Shown here: piece by piece, positions 43,949 to 52,451 of the stretch
Position numbering within the stretch: the stretch's first letter is position 1
Layout of the letters: the number at the start of each line of letters is the position of its first letter
Assembly (NCBI RefSeq): GCF_014651675.1
Contig: NZ_BMXI01000022.1
Coordinates: 1 to 64,000, forward strand
Source of the DNA: Roseibacillus persicicus
GTDB lineage: Bacteria; Verrucomicrobiota; Verrucomicrobiia; Verrucomicrobiales; Akkermansiaceae
Direction: 5' to 3'
Length of the DNA: 64,000 nt
Made by a program: the position numbers and the translations under genes
Notes under the pieces: generated by a model
Told to the model about the DNA's origin: nothing
What the model saw: only the letters and a program-made list of their open reading frames with translations
The model's database searches: none

Positions 43949-44369
43949 GGTTTCGGAGATGGTGGTGGTTGGAGTGTTTTTTTGGTTCTCTCGGTATTGT
44001 TCGAGTCGCTGATGATGGAGCCGCTTGATGCAACCTTGCTCCCAAGTGGTCTCGCAGTGAGAACGACAATGACTCGAGCCTTACCCTCGGTTCCCGTGGG
44101 AAGGATGAAGAGTGTTTTCTTCCAAGTTTATGTCGCTAATATACAAAAGGACCTTATTTGTTTCCTTTTATACTGGGGTTGAAGGGGGTATTTTTCATTT
44201 TTCGATGCGGTTAGATACAATTATGGTTCCCCCGAAGGTGTATTGGAAGATCAGCTCAACCGGCTTCCACTTTGTTCGATGGAACTATCAACGCAACGGA
44301 GTATTCGAGTGCTAGGACGGCTGAAACCCAAGAGCTGTTAGAAGTGAATCTTCCTATCGCTAAAGTCTG
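43949..44369. other. Intergenic region upstream of GH39
   Basis: 421 bp between the GH39 start and the dctM stop, both on the minus strand. An AT-rich part (about 44130-44230) with TATATT and TATAAA on the minus strand and an AAAAGGA/TCCTTTT inverted repeat (~44150-44174) is the likeliest promoter region for GH39. A 67-codon plus-strand frame here (44112-44315) has no protein-like features. Confidence 0.4.
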
Positions 44370-45668
44370 CTACAGGTCAAACAAGCTGGGAAGCCAGAGG
44401 CTAAGCTGAGGGAAGAAGGTGACGAGGAGCAGAACAAGAATCATCATGGCCAACAATGGGAGGAGGGGGCGCACCACTTCCGTAACGTTGACCTCTGCGA
44501 TCGACGAGCCGATGAAAAGCAGCGAGCCGACTGGAGGGGTGCAGAGACCGATACAGAGATTCAGAACCATGATCATACCGAACTGAATCGGATCAATTCC
44601 GAGAGGGATGACGACCGGTAGGAATATCGGGGTGAAGATAAGAAGTGCCGGCGTCATGTCCATGAAGGTGCCCACTACCAACAGAATGAGGTTGATGATG
44701 AGTAGGATGACAATGGGATTATCCGATAACGAAAGTAGGGCTGCGCTGATTGCCTGAGGCAGGTGAATATAGGCCATCAGCCAAGACATTGCGACCGAAG
44801 CAGCGATGAGAACCAAGACCATGGAAGTGGTGCGCGCGGCTTGTAACAGGACCATGGGGATATCCCGCCAGGCGATGTCACGATAGATCGCAACCGCTAG
44901 GATTGCACTATAGAGCACGGCAACACCGGCAGCCTCCGTGGGCGTGAACCAACCCGCGATGATGCCACCCATAACAAGGAAAAGCAGAAGTAGACTGGGC
45001 GCCGCAGCAAAGAAGCTCTTGGCGATTTCCCTAAAGCCAACGCGAGCCTCCGTGGGATAGCCCCGGCGCTTGGCATAGAAGAAGGCGGCCGCCATGAGGG
45101 ATAGTCCGACGAGTATGCCTGGTATATATCCGGCAAGGAAAAGGCTTCCGATGGAAAGGCCTCCGGCTGCAAGCGAGTAGACGATGAGCCCGTTGCTGGG
45201 GGGGATGAGAAGCCCGGTGGTGGAAGCTGTTAGATTGGTGGCGGCGCAGAAGGCGCGCTCGTAGCCAGCCTTGGTCATGCGGCCGGTCATGGCTCCTCCT
45301 ACGGCAGAAGCCGCAGCTCCAGCGCTGCCGGAAATGGCTCCGAAAATCATGGAGGCGGTAATGTTGACGAAGGACAGTCCACCCGGGAGCCAGCCGATGC
45401 AGTTCTGAGCAAAACGGATCAGCCGGCCCGCGATGCCCGGCGAGTTCATGAATTGTCCGGCCAGGATGAAGAGGGGAATTGCCAGGAGGACAAAGCTATC
45501 GAGGCCGCTCGCCACCCGTTGTGCGATGGTGGTCAGGGCTGGATCGAGAGGAAGAAAGACACACAGGGTCAGGGTCGTTGAGCCGATAATGGAAAAGGCC
45601 ACTGGAACGCCCAGGATCAGCATGATGGCGAAGCTGAGGGACAGGACAAGGACGGGAAAGATTTCCAT
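44370..45668 (-). CDS. dctM: TRAP transporter large permease (DctM)
   Basis: A 432-residue membrane protein with about twelve hydrophobic segments, the size and layout of the DctM subunit. It opens with the typical VLSLSFAIMLILGVPVAFSI helix and contains conserved DctM stretches such as MFIFGAISGSAGAAASAVG-like and GWFTPTEAAGVAVLYS. It forms the sodium-coupled channel of a tripartite transporter and works with the DctQ and DctP proteins encoded directly upstream (3-bp gap to dctQ). It is the last gene of the minus-strand uronate operon. The transported compound is probably a uronate or aldonate, judged from UxuA in the same operon. Confidence 0.93.
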   Translation of the reverse strand: MEIFPVLVLSLSFAIMLILGVPVAFSIIGSTTLTLCVFLPLDPALTTIAQRVASGLDSFVLLAIPLFILAGQFMNSPGIAGRLIRFAQNCIGWLPGGLSFVNITASMIFGAISGSAGAAASAVGGAMTGRMTKAGYERAFCAATNLTASTTGLLIPPSNGLIVYSLAAGGLSIGSLFLAGYIPGILVGLSLMAAAFFYAKRRGYPTEARVGFREIAKSFFAAAPSLLLLFLVMGGIIAGWFTPTEAAGVAVLYSAILAVAIYRDIAWRDIPMVLLQAARTTSMVLVLIAASVAMSWLMAYIHLPQAISAALLSLSDNPIVILLIINLILLVVGTFMDMTPALLIFTPIFLPVVIPLGIDPIQFGMIMVLNLCIGLCTPPVGSLLFIGSSIAEVNVTEVVRPLLPLLAMMILVLLLVTFFPQLSLWLPSLFDL

Positions 45669-45671
45669 GAT

Positions 45672-46166
45672 TCAGTCGGTGACGGTTTCGGGGTGGGAGT
45701 GTGGGGAGGTCATTTGCTGAAGACAGGAGATGACCATGATGAGACCGCTGGCAGGAATGACGGCGTAGACCCAGATCATCCCGATGCCGAGCGCGGGGCT
45801 AGTCTGCTTCAGCTCGTGGGCGAGATAGGCCAAACGGGCCCCGCCAAAGACGAAGACGCTGAGAGCAATGAGGAGTACGAAGGCGGGAATGAGACGTTCC
45901 AGTTGAGCGCGGTGTGCGGGCCGGGTCTTCTGAAGAAAGTAGTCCATGCGAAGGTGGAAACCTTCTCCGACTCCAAAAGCCGCGCCGAGGCATCCCAACC
46001 AGATGAGAATGAATCGAGCGAGTTCCTCGGTCCAAACGCTGGGGTCACCTACAAAGAAGCGAGTGAAGATCTGCCAGAGAACGTCCAGAGCCATAGCTGC
46101 CATGAGGGCAACGAGCAAATGCCGGAGGCCCTTTTGTAAGGAATTGTCGAGGGTCTGCAGATTCAT
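45672..46166 (-). CDS. dctQ: TRAP transporter small permease (DctQ)
   Basis: A 164-residue protein with four hydrophobic helices and the family signature around residues 30-75 (ALDVLWQIFTRFFVGDPSVWTEELARFILIW begins this stretch; key features are the W-T-E-E motif and F-G-V-G-E). It joins DctM in the inner membrane to form the TRAP permease. Its start overlaps the dctP stop by four bases (ATGA), indicating translational coupling. Weakly conserved except for these motifs, but size, topology and position make the call firm. Confidence 0.9.
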   Translation of the reverse strand: MNLQTLDNSLQKGLRHLLVALMAAMALDVLWQIFTRFFVGDPSVWTEELARFILIWLGCLGAAFGVGEGFHLRMDYFLQKTRPAHRAQLERLIPAFVLLIALSVFVFGGARLAYLAHELKQTSPALGIGMIWVYAVIPASGLIMVISCLQQMTSPHSHPETVTD

Positions 46167-47188
46167 GGTTGGCGAAGGGGTTCAATCCGGCGGTAGAGCT
46201 TTGGTTCAGTGGCTTGAAAGTCCTGATAGAGAGGTTGCACGGCCTCGATGAATGCGGCTTTGTCCGGACGATGAATGGTAACGCCTTGTTTTTGCAGTTC
46301 GATCAACGCGTCTTTCTCGGCTTTGGCCCAGAGTTCGTGTTGGTAGGCGACTGCGGCTTTCAATGATTCACTGACCCAAGCCCGTTCTTGCTCGCTGAGC
46401 CGGTTCCATGAGGCGGCGCTATAGGTCACCACATCGGGAATCGCGCTATGTTCGTCGAGGGAGAAGTAAGGTGCGATTTCATAGTGCCGCGCAGTAACCA
46501 GAGAAGGAGGATTGTTTTCGGCGGCATCGACAACCCCTTGCTGCAGTGCGGTATAAAGCTCTCCCCAAGAGATGGGTGTAGGCGAGGCTCCGAGGGCGCG
46601 AACGGTGCGAATGGCCATGGGACTCCCCAAGACCCGGACCTTAAGACCCGCGAGATCCTCTGGTGTACGGACGGGAGCGTCCTTGGTGTAAAAGCTACGG
46701 CTTCCGGAATCGAAGTAGGCCATTCCCCGCAGTCGGTAAGGCAAGCCTTCCTCCAGAAGGCCTTGACCAAATTGACCCGAAAGAGCGGCCAAGCGTTGCT
46801 CCCGATCCTTGAAGAGATAGGGGAGTCCGAAGATTTTAAATTCCGGAATGAAACCCTCCAAGACCGCCGCGGAGGTAACGGTCATGTCGAGACTGCCGAT
46901 TTGAAGAAGCTCCAGGCACTCGCGATCGCTACCCAGTTGCCCGCCTGGATAAAGAAGGGCTTCCATCTTTCCCCCCGACTGTTTCGCCAACTCTTTCGCA
47001 AAGAACTCGAGGGCCTGATTGTTGGGGTGGCTGGCATTGAGTGGGTGAGCGATCCGGAGGGTAGTCGCCAACGATCTGGAGCCGTCCTTGCATCCGACGA
47101 GTTGGAGAGCGGTGATGAAAAGCAATAGAACCCAAGACCGCCGACGGAAGCGGGAGGTAGAACGGCAGGCGAGTAAGTATTGAGGCAT
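46163..47188 (-). CDS. dctP: TRAP transporter substrate-binding lipoprotein (DctP)
   Basis: A 341-residue solute receptor. The N-terminus is basic, then hydrophobic, ending in a lipobox-like LVGC (Cys33), so this is probably a membrane-anchored lipoprotein. The mature part follows the DctP pattern: LRIAHPLNASHPNNQAL, YPGGQLGSDRECLELLQIGS, and FPYLF-like GLPYLFKDREQ. The carboxylate-binding Arg region is LAGLKVRVLGSPM, followed by WGELYTALQQGVVDAAENNP. It delivers an acidic sugar to DctQM. It sits 9 bp after uxuA, which suggests uronate or a related sugar acid as ligand. The exact substrate needs binding data. Confidence 0.93.
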   Translation of the reverse strand: MPQYLLACRSTSRFRRRSWVLLLFITALQLVGCKDGSRSLATTLRIAHPLNASHPNNQALEFFAKELAKQSGGKMEALLYPGGQLGSDRECLELLQIGSLDMTVTSAAVLEGFIPEFKIFGLPYLFKDREQRLAALSGQFGQGLLEEGLPYRLRGMAYFDSGSRSFYTKDAPVRTPEDLAGLKVRVLGSPMAIRTVRALGASPTPISWGELYTALQQGVVDAAENNPPSLVTARHYEIAPYFSLDEHSAIPDVVTYSAASWNRLSEQERAWVSESLKAAVAYQHELWAKAEKDALIELQKQGVTIHRPDKAAFIEAVQPLYQDFQATEPKLYRRIEPLRQP

Positions 47189-47197
47189 AGCGAGTAG

Positions 47198-48412
47198 TTA
47201 GGATTTTTCCGCATGGCGGAGTCCGTGCATAAGCCCGCGAATCTCAGCCAGACCACGGGTGCGGCCAATTGCTGGGTATCCGGGGGTGATGCCAACGGGC
47301 TTCTCCAGGTCGTCCATCATGACCTGTCCATGGTCAGGACGAAATAGAATTCTCCAGTCGTCACGTCCCTCGCTCTGACGTCGGTCCTGTTCTCGCAGCA
47401 ATGCATGCACGATGCCGGCCATGTCAGCGGTTCCTTCAAGCTGACCACTCTCGTGGAATCCACCCTCTTCTTCGCGTTGGGTGTTGCGGAGGTGGGCGGC
47501 ATGAATGCGAGAAGCGGAGAGCTCAATGATTTTCAAAAGATCGTTGTCGGAGCGTGCGCTGAAGGAACCGCTGCAGAAGCACAAGCCATTGGCCGGACTA
47601 TCAACCATGGCAAGAATCTGCGCGACATCATCGAGTGTGCTCACGATGCGGGGAAGGCCCAATACTGAGAAGGGAGGGTCATCGGGATGGATGGCCATGC
47701 GGATGCCACATTCCTCGGCGACAGGAATGACGGCTGTTAGAAAGTGCGCCAGGTGGCCTCGGAGTTTCGCCGAGTCAATTTCACTGTAGCGGTTGAGCAT
47801 ATTTCGAATGTCGTCGAGAGATAGGCCCCACTTTACCCCCGGAAAAACATCGATGATGCTTTGGATAAACTCTTGTCGAGAAGTTTCGTCCCGCGATTGC
47901 CACCATACCGCAGCCGCCTCCTGTTCGGACTCGGAGTAGCTGTCTTTTGCGTCGGGTCGGGCCAACGCGTAGAGCTCAAAGGCCGCAAAATGGATGGGGT
48001 CGAAGCGGAGGCAGCGTGCGCCACTCGGTAGGGTCCAGTTCATATCCGTGCGCACCCAATCGAGCACCGGCATGAAGTTGTAGATGACGGTTTCGATACC
48101 CGCCTCCGCGAGATTTCGGAGGGTCTGGGAATAGTTTGCCAAGAGGGTGGTGACTTCACCTTGCCCGGTCTTCAAATCCTCATGAACAGGCACCGATTCG
48201 ACCGCGCGCCAGACGAGCCCAGAGCTTTCAATGAGGGACTGGCGTGCGCGAATGGTCTCTAGAGGCCAGACTTCGCCATAAGGAATTTCATGCAGGGAGT
48301 GAAAGAGCGAAGTGGCTCCCGCTTGTCGAATATGACTGAGCGGAACAGGGTCGTTTGGGCCAAACCAGCGGAAGCCTTCCCCTAAAAATTCGCGATCGTG
48401 AGAGAGCTTCAT
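47198..48412 (-). CDS. uxuA: Mannonate dehydratase
   Basis: A 404-residue cytoplasmic enzyme that dehydrates D-mannonate to 2-keto-3-deoxy-D-gluconate. The UxuA pattern runs throughout: FRWFGPNDPVPLSHIRQAGA at the N-terminus (family-typical W-x-G-P-x-D), NFMPVLDWVRTD, AIHPDDPP, LCFCSGSFSARSDND, and H-x-RN-(x)n-FHES near the C-terminal third, with Fe/Mn ligands expected in the Cys/His/Asp positions of these motifs. Length is normal. It is 3 bp from the SDR gene upstream and 9 bp from dctP downstream. Together they make the isomerase-independent half of the hexuronate pathway; uronate isomerase is not in this window. Confidence 0.95.
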   Translation of the reverse strand: MKLSHDREFLGEGFRWFGPNDPVPLSHIRQAGATSLFHSLHEIPYGEVWPLETIRARQSLIESSGLVWRAVESVPVHEDLKTGQGEVTTLLANYSQTLRNLAEAGIETVIYNFMPVLDWVRTDMNWTLPSGARCLRFDPIHFAAFELYALARPDAKDSYSESEQEAAAVWWQSRDETSRQEFIQSIIDVFPGVKWGLSLDDIRNMLNRYSEIDSAKLRGHLAHFLTAVIPVAEECGIRMAIHPDDPPFSVLGLPRIVSTLDDVAQILAMVDSPANGLCFCSGSFSARSDNDLLKIIELSASRIHAAHLRNTQREEEGGFHESGQLEGTADMAGIVHALLREQDRRQSEGRDDWRILFRPDHGQVMMDDLEKPVGITPGYPAIGRTRGLAEIRGLMHGLRHAEKS

Positions 48413-48415
48413 GAG

Positions 48416-49234
48416 TTAGACACCTGAGAACGCGATGAAGCCGCCATCGACGGGCAGAACGGTCCCAGTGACGAATTTTGAGGCGTCGCTCAAGAGATAG
48501 TGAAGGGCTCCATGCAGCTCATCCGCCTGACCGAAACGATTGAAGGGGGTGTTCCGTATCACCTGCTGCCCTCTTTCCGTATAGCTTCCGTCCTCATTCA
48601 TCAGCAAACTGTGGTTCTGCTCACTGAGGTAAAAGCCCGGCAAAACTGCGTTGACCCGGACCTTCCCTCCAGTCTTTCGCGCCAAGTCTACGGCGAGCCA
48701 GCGGGAGAAATTTTCGACCGCTGATTTGGCGGCTGAATATCCGACTACCCGGGTGACCATAAGGGGAGCTGAGACCGAGGAGAAGTTGACGATAGAGCCA
48801 CCGGACTCGAGCAATGCGGGGGAAAAGACGAGGGACGGTAGGACCGTGCCATTTAGGTTTAGGTCCACCACCTTGCGAAAGGCTTCAAAGTCGAGATCGG
48901 TGAAGTCCTGCTCTGGAGTGATGGTGGCCTTGGGCATGTTGCCTCCTGCGCCATTGAGGAGACCGTCGATTCGGCCCCATTTCGCGAGCACCTCGTCGCG
49001 GGCTCTTTCCAAGGAGGTTCGATCGAGAACATCAGCGATCACTCCCATGCACTGCGCCTCGGGCGATTGACTGCGACACTGCGCCAAGGCCTTGTCGTTC
49101 TTCTCCGCATTGCGTGCAAGGAAGACGACGCGTGCACCTTCGGCGGCCAGGTAGCGGGCCGCCGACCCGGTGAGAGTTCCGGTCGCGCCAGTGATGACGA
49201 CAACTCTATTTTTGAGATCAAAAAGCTGATTCAT
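48416..49234 (-). CDS. SDR-family oxidoreductase, probable fructuronate/mannonate reductase
   Basis: A 272-residue short-chain dehydrogenase: cofactor loop TGATGTLTG near the N-terminus, NGAGGN at ~95, and the catalytic Ser with YSAAK (Tyr-x-x-x-Lys). The C-terminus, TGTVLPVDGGF, is typical of SDRs. Position directly before uxuA, which consumes mannonate, points to D-fructuronate reduction to D-mannonate, the step done by the unrelated UxuB in Escherichia coli. SDR-type mannonate oxidoreductases are known in other bacteria. NADH or NADPH preference cannot be told. The start is 8 bp after the stop of the surface-protein gene heading the operon. Confidence 0.88.
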   Translation of the reverse strand: MNQLFDLKNRVVVITGATGTLTGSAARYLAAEGARVVFLARNAEKNDKALAQCRSQSPEAQCMGVIADVLDRTSLERARDEVLAKWGRIDGLLNGAGGNMPKATITPEQDFTDLDFEAFRKVVDLNLNGTVLPSLVFSPALLESGGSIVNFSSVSAPLMVTRVVGYSAAKSAVENFSRWLAVDLARKTGGKVRVNAVLPGFYLSEQNHSLLMNEDGSYTERGQQVIRNTPFNRFGQADELHGALHYLLSDASKFVTGTVLPVDGGFIAFSGV

Positions 49235-49242
49235 GAGTGGCT

Positions 49243-51342
49243 TTATTCCGGCTGGATTTCCTCGACAAGGTAGAAGGCTTGCCCAACGGGAGGGGTGGTA
49301 TCCGTGAAGATTTCGTTCTCGGATGAAGGTTGCTTGCTTTGGACTTCGAGGGTGAAGTCGAGGAGGTCGCTGCTACGAAGGAGGCGATAGCTTTTGGCGA
49401 CATCGAGCCCGCTAGCCCTAATCTCGAACTCACCTGATGCGTTCAGCCCAATTGCCTCGGCAAGAAGAGGGGCGTCAATGGGGAAGGAGTTTGCATCCAA
49501 GGGATCGGAGCCTTCGGAGAGTTCGACATCGTCATCGAAGCCGTCCCCATCGGTGTCCGCGAGAAGGGGATTCGTCCCAGCTTGAAATTCGGCAAGGTTG
49601 TCGAGAGTGTCGGCGTCGCTTTGGTCTGCCGCATCTTCCGGGACCTGAGGATCGAGACCGTAGCTCAGTTCCCAATCGTCAGCCATCCCGTCGGCGTCCG
49701 CATCGAGCGATAGAATGCGCAACGAGACTTGATCAAAGGCGATATTGCGAACGGTGCCCACTCCTGCTCCCAGATTGTCGTTGAGGTTTCGGGCACTGAG
49801 AACGATGTGCACTGAACGGGTGCTGGCTGGCGGGTAAGCTGGGAAAGTGAGTCGCTGCCAATTGCCGACATTTCCCCGACTCGCGAAGGACGCTTGGCGA
49901 CCGAGGTCTGTTCCTGAGGCATCAAGAAAGCGCATTTCAACGATGCCCAAGTCAGACGGATCGGAGTCGAAAACATCGAGACTTATCAAGATGGAATTGG
50001 GCTCATTGTCGATGTCCGTCGCGAGGGCTCTGATATCGACTGTCTGTTGGACGGACATGGTTGCGGCATTTCCGCCCTCCAGTGTCGCAGCTTCGATATC
50101 AGGATTTGGCGACTGCCGGTTCATGGTGAGAAATTGTAGTCCTTCGTTGGAAAAGCCCGGGTCTGCCGTGCTTCCGACTTCGAAGCCGTCGGCGACCCAC
50201 GCATCGTTGGTGAGTGTTGTCCAGCCTGGGAAGTTACCCGAAGAAACCGGATCTCCGATGAGAGAGGTGGTTACTAGACCTTCTTCGAACCCACCGTTGA
50301 CGATTGTGACCGGGGAGCCGGGGAGACTGAGCTCTTCGTTAGGGTCCGAGCCGTAGACGACCTCCTGTCCGTCGTTGAATCCATCGAGGTCGGAGTCTTC
50401 AGCGAGTGGGTCTGTGCCTGTGTCCGAGGGGCTTTGATAGTTGCCGGTAAAGGTTTCCACTCCGTCAAGTAGTCCATCGTCATCGGTATCGGGATCGAGA
50501 GGGTCGGTGAACTCATTGTATTCGTCGGAGTCGCTGAGACCGTCGTTGTCGAAGTCGGTGGTGAAAGAGTCATTCGGGCCTGCGACATGGCTCAGGTCCG
50601 TTACCGCATCATTGGGGTCCGCGTTGATCAGGGTTAACTCATAGTCATCAGGCAGTCCGTCGCCATCTGAGTCTTCATTCGTGATTTCCGCACTGAAGAG
50701 GTCGAAGTGAAGATTGGTCGCGGAGCCTCCGGTTCGGTTGGTCGAGATATTGATGCGAAGGGAAACCGCATCGGTAGGCACCGGATCGATCAGAGAGGAG
50801 AGAGTCCAAGGGGCGTTGACGGGATCGTAGGGGGTGCCGTTCGGAGCCACGTTGGGCAGCTCTCCCGTAGTGGCGGTGGCAATGAGTTCACCGGTGTTGT
50901 CCAGATAGTCAACCGTCACGGTAGCGGAATCGTTATTGTCCGTGTCGCTATAGAGAAAGCTCAGATTGAGAAAGGCGTCGCCGGATTGCACCAGGGCGAG
51001 ATCAGATGAATCGATGGCGGCTTCCTGGCTCAAGGTCGAAGTTGCGGGTTGGGCACCCGCTGCGCCGGCGAGTCGGTTTGCACTCAAGTAGAGCAAGCCA
51101 GCCCCAGGCTCGGAAGGGTCTTGGGGGAAGGAGCCTCCTCCGGTGCCATCTTGAAGAAAGAAGCCCGCCTCCGTCGCACTGCTGTCGGTCCACCCCGCAA
51201 TTGGGGTTAGACTGGAATCGCCGTCGAGCCCGGACTCAAAGCTGGGATTGATGATAGGCAAAGGAGCCGCTTGAGCGACGAGGGAAAGAGCCGGGCTGAG
51301 GCCGAGAAGGTGACGGAATGTCAGTTTTGGAAGAGAGTTCAT
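49243..51342 (-). CDS. Secreted surface protein heading the uronate operon
   Basis: I chose the start at 51342 for its signal peptide (MNSLPKLTFRHLLGLSPALSLVAQAAP), giving 699 residues; the frame is open further upstream. Two beta-sandwich modules begin with NPSFESG (~28-200) and NGGFEEG (~345-520). The first carries the LSANRLAG and TNRTGGSATNLHFD motifs shared with the proteins at 51509 and 53653. DxDxDG repeats follow each module (DEDSDGDGLPDDYE-like), and the tail ends AFYLVEEIQPE. It is only 8 bp from the SDR gene, so it is probably co-transcribed with the uronate catabolic and TRAP genes. Catching uronate-containing polymers at the surface is the inferred role. Confidence 0.78.
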   Translation of the reverse strand: MNSLPKLTFRHLLGLSPALSLVAQAAPLPIINPSFESGLDGDSSLTPIAGWTDSSATEAGFFLQDGTGGGSFPQDPSEPGAGLLYLSANRLAGAAGAQPATSTLSQEAAIDSSDLALVQSGDAFLNLSFLYSDTDNNDSATVTVDYLDNTGELIATATTGELPNVAPNGTPYDPVNAPWTLSSLIDPVPTDAVSLRINISTNRTGGSATNLHFDLFSAEITNEDSDGDGLPDDYELTLINADPNDAVTDLSHVAGPNDSFTTDFDNDGLSDSDEYNEFTDPLDPDTDDDGLLDGVETFTGNYQSPSDTGTDPLAEDSDLDGFNDGQEVVYGSDPNEELSLPGSPVTIVNGGFEEGLVTTSLIGDPVSSGNFPGWTTLTNDAWVADGFEVGSTADPGFSNEGLQFLTMNRQSPNPDIEAATLEGGNAATMSVQQTVDIRALATDIDNEPNSILISLDVFDSDPSDLGIVEMRFLDASGTDLGRQASFASRGNVGNWQRLTFPAYPPASTRSVHIVLSARNLNDNLGAGVGTVRNIAFDQVSLRILSLDADADGMADDWELSYGLDPQVPEDAADQSDADTLDNLAEFQAGTNPLLADTDGDGFDDDVELSEGSDPLDANSFPIDAPLLAEAIGLNASGEFEIRASGLDVAKSYRLLRSSDLLDFTLEVQSKQPSSENEIFTDTTPPVGQAFYLVEEIQPE

Positions 51343-51390
51343 GGTTGCGTCATTGGGGGGGGAAGAGTTGATGGAATGGGGGAGCGAAAC

Positions 51391-51416
51391 AGCGCCCCCG
51401 CTGAGGGGGCGCTTTT
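51391..51416 (+). terminator. Perfect GC-rich hairpin with T-tract on plus strand
   Basis: AGCGCCCCC (51391-51399) pairs exactly with GGGGGCGCT (51405-51413) and is followed by TTTT. It looks like a plus-strand terminator, but no plus-strand gene ends here. On the minus strand it is a stable hairpin 49-71 bp before the start at 51342. Confidence 0.5.
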
Positions 51417-51424
51417 CTGGGGAA

Positions 51425-51475
51425 AAGAAAAGACCGACCGAAAAAGGAAACCTATACCCAAAAACGGTCGGTCTT
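51425..51475 (-). terminator. Rho-independent terminator
   Basis: An 11-bp perfect stem (51465-51475 with 51430-51440) and 24-base A/T-rich loop, followed on the minus strand by TTCTTTTC. It lies 34 bp past the PEP-CTERM stop at 51509. Confidence 0.7.
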
Positions 51476-51508
51476 ATTCTGCTTGGAATCGATAGAAACG
51501 AACTCGCG

Positions 51509-52267
51509 CTAGCGTTTTCGGCGGAGGAGCGAGAACAGCCCCAAGCCGCCCAAGAGAGCAACACTCGGTTCCGGGATGATGGAACCGGTAAAGGCATCGA
51601 AGTGGGTGTTGCCTGCTGAACCACTGGTGCGGTCGTTGACGATTTCAATTTGCAGAGAGCGTGCGGAGGCTGGGACTGCGCCAGAGAGTGAGCGGGCGGC
51701 CCACGGCGCATTGCCAGTGCCATCGGCGGCAGTTGGGGTGATCACACCCGTGGTGAGCGATGTTCCGAGGAGTTCGGAAGTTCCCGCGATATCGGAATAG
51801 AAAGTAATATTCACCAGACCAAGGTCGGCAGGGTCGGAGTCTGAAAACATGAAGTCCAGATTGACCGTGGCAGTGCCCAGGTCGACTAAAGAGGAGTCGG
51901 CAGAGATATCAACAAGCTGCACGATGGTCGCAGGGTCTGAAGTGGAACCGAATCCGCCTGCGAGCCGGTTTCCCGAGAGCCAGTTGCTGCCTTCCGCGGC
52001 CGCATCTGGATCGATTGAAGAGTGAGTGAGGCCCGCGGTGGTGGTGAACCAGTCACCGTTCCCCGAGGTTCCGGCGGAAGTGATGGTCCAACCGCTTGCA
52101 CCCAAGACTGCCGATGCTCCCGAAGAACCGGGCGTATCTGCTTCGAAGCTTGGGTTGACGATGAGGAGGGAGGCTGCGGATGCATTTGAAGCCAGGACTA
52201 CTGCCAAAAGGCAAGGCGTCGCAACAGCCGTGGACTGAAGGAAGCTTTTGGGAAGGTGTTTTTTCAT
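51509..52267 (-). CDS. PEP-CTERM secreted protein with shared carbohydrate-module fold
   Basis: A 252-residue protein with a signal peptide ending ASNASA (~31). The whole mature region is one beta-sandwich module beginning IVNPSFEAD and containing LSGNRLAGG and NDRTSGSAGNTHFDAF. This is the same module found in the proteins at 49243-51342 and 53653-57060. The C-terminus is a PEP-CTERM signal: PEPSVA, a hydrophobic helix, then LLRRKR. It therefore uses the exosortase route, whereas its relatives end in the F-x-R tail. It is divergent from the XylR-type regulator and likely under its control. Probable polysaccharide binding is inferred from the module's company. Confidence 0.85.
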   Translation of the reverse strand: MKKHLPKSFLQSTAVATPCLLAVVLASNASAASLLIVNPSFEADTPGSSGASAVLGASGWTITSAGTSGNGDWFTTTAGLTHSSIDPDAAAEGSNWLSGNRLAGGFGSTSDPATIVQLVDISADSSLVDLGTATVNLDFMFSDSDPADLGLVNITFYSDIAGTSELLGTSLTTGVITPTAADGTGNAPWAARSLSGAVPASARSLQIEIVNDRTSGSAGNTHFDAFTGSIIPEPSVALLGGLGLFSLLRRKR

Positions 52268-52420
52268 GGAGTTTTCGCGGGTTGGTTTTTCTGGTTTTTT
52301 GGGAACATGACAACAAACGGTATTCTGAAGCCGAGTAGGAACTCAGCTAGCGGAACTCATCCGTTGATCATCTTTGAAGCAGCAGTGTCTGGAATGGATG
52401 GCTTGCGCTCAACGGAAATT

Positions 52421-52451
52421 ATGCGCATTGTTTCTAGCGATTTGCGCAAAT
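52421..52451. promoter_or_regulatory. Paired TGCGCA palindromes overlapping a regulator start
   Basis: ATGCGCAT (52421-52428) and ATTTGCGCAAAT (52440-52451) have centres exactly 21 bp apart, two helical turns. The second covers the start codon at 52450. They could be an autoregulatory operator of the XylR-type protein, also acting on the divergent PEP-CTERM gene. Confidence 0.4.

Noticed and set aside
44112-44315. Short plus-strand frame upstream of GH39
   Set aside because: 67 codons, no ribosome binding site, no domain, and it covers the likely GH39 promoter region.
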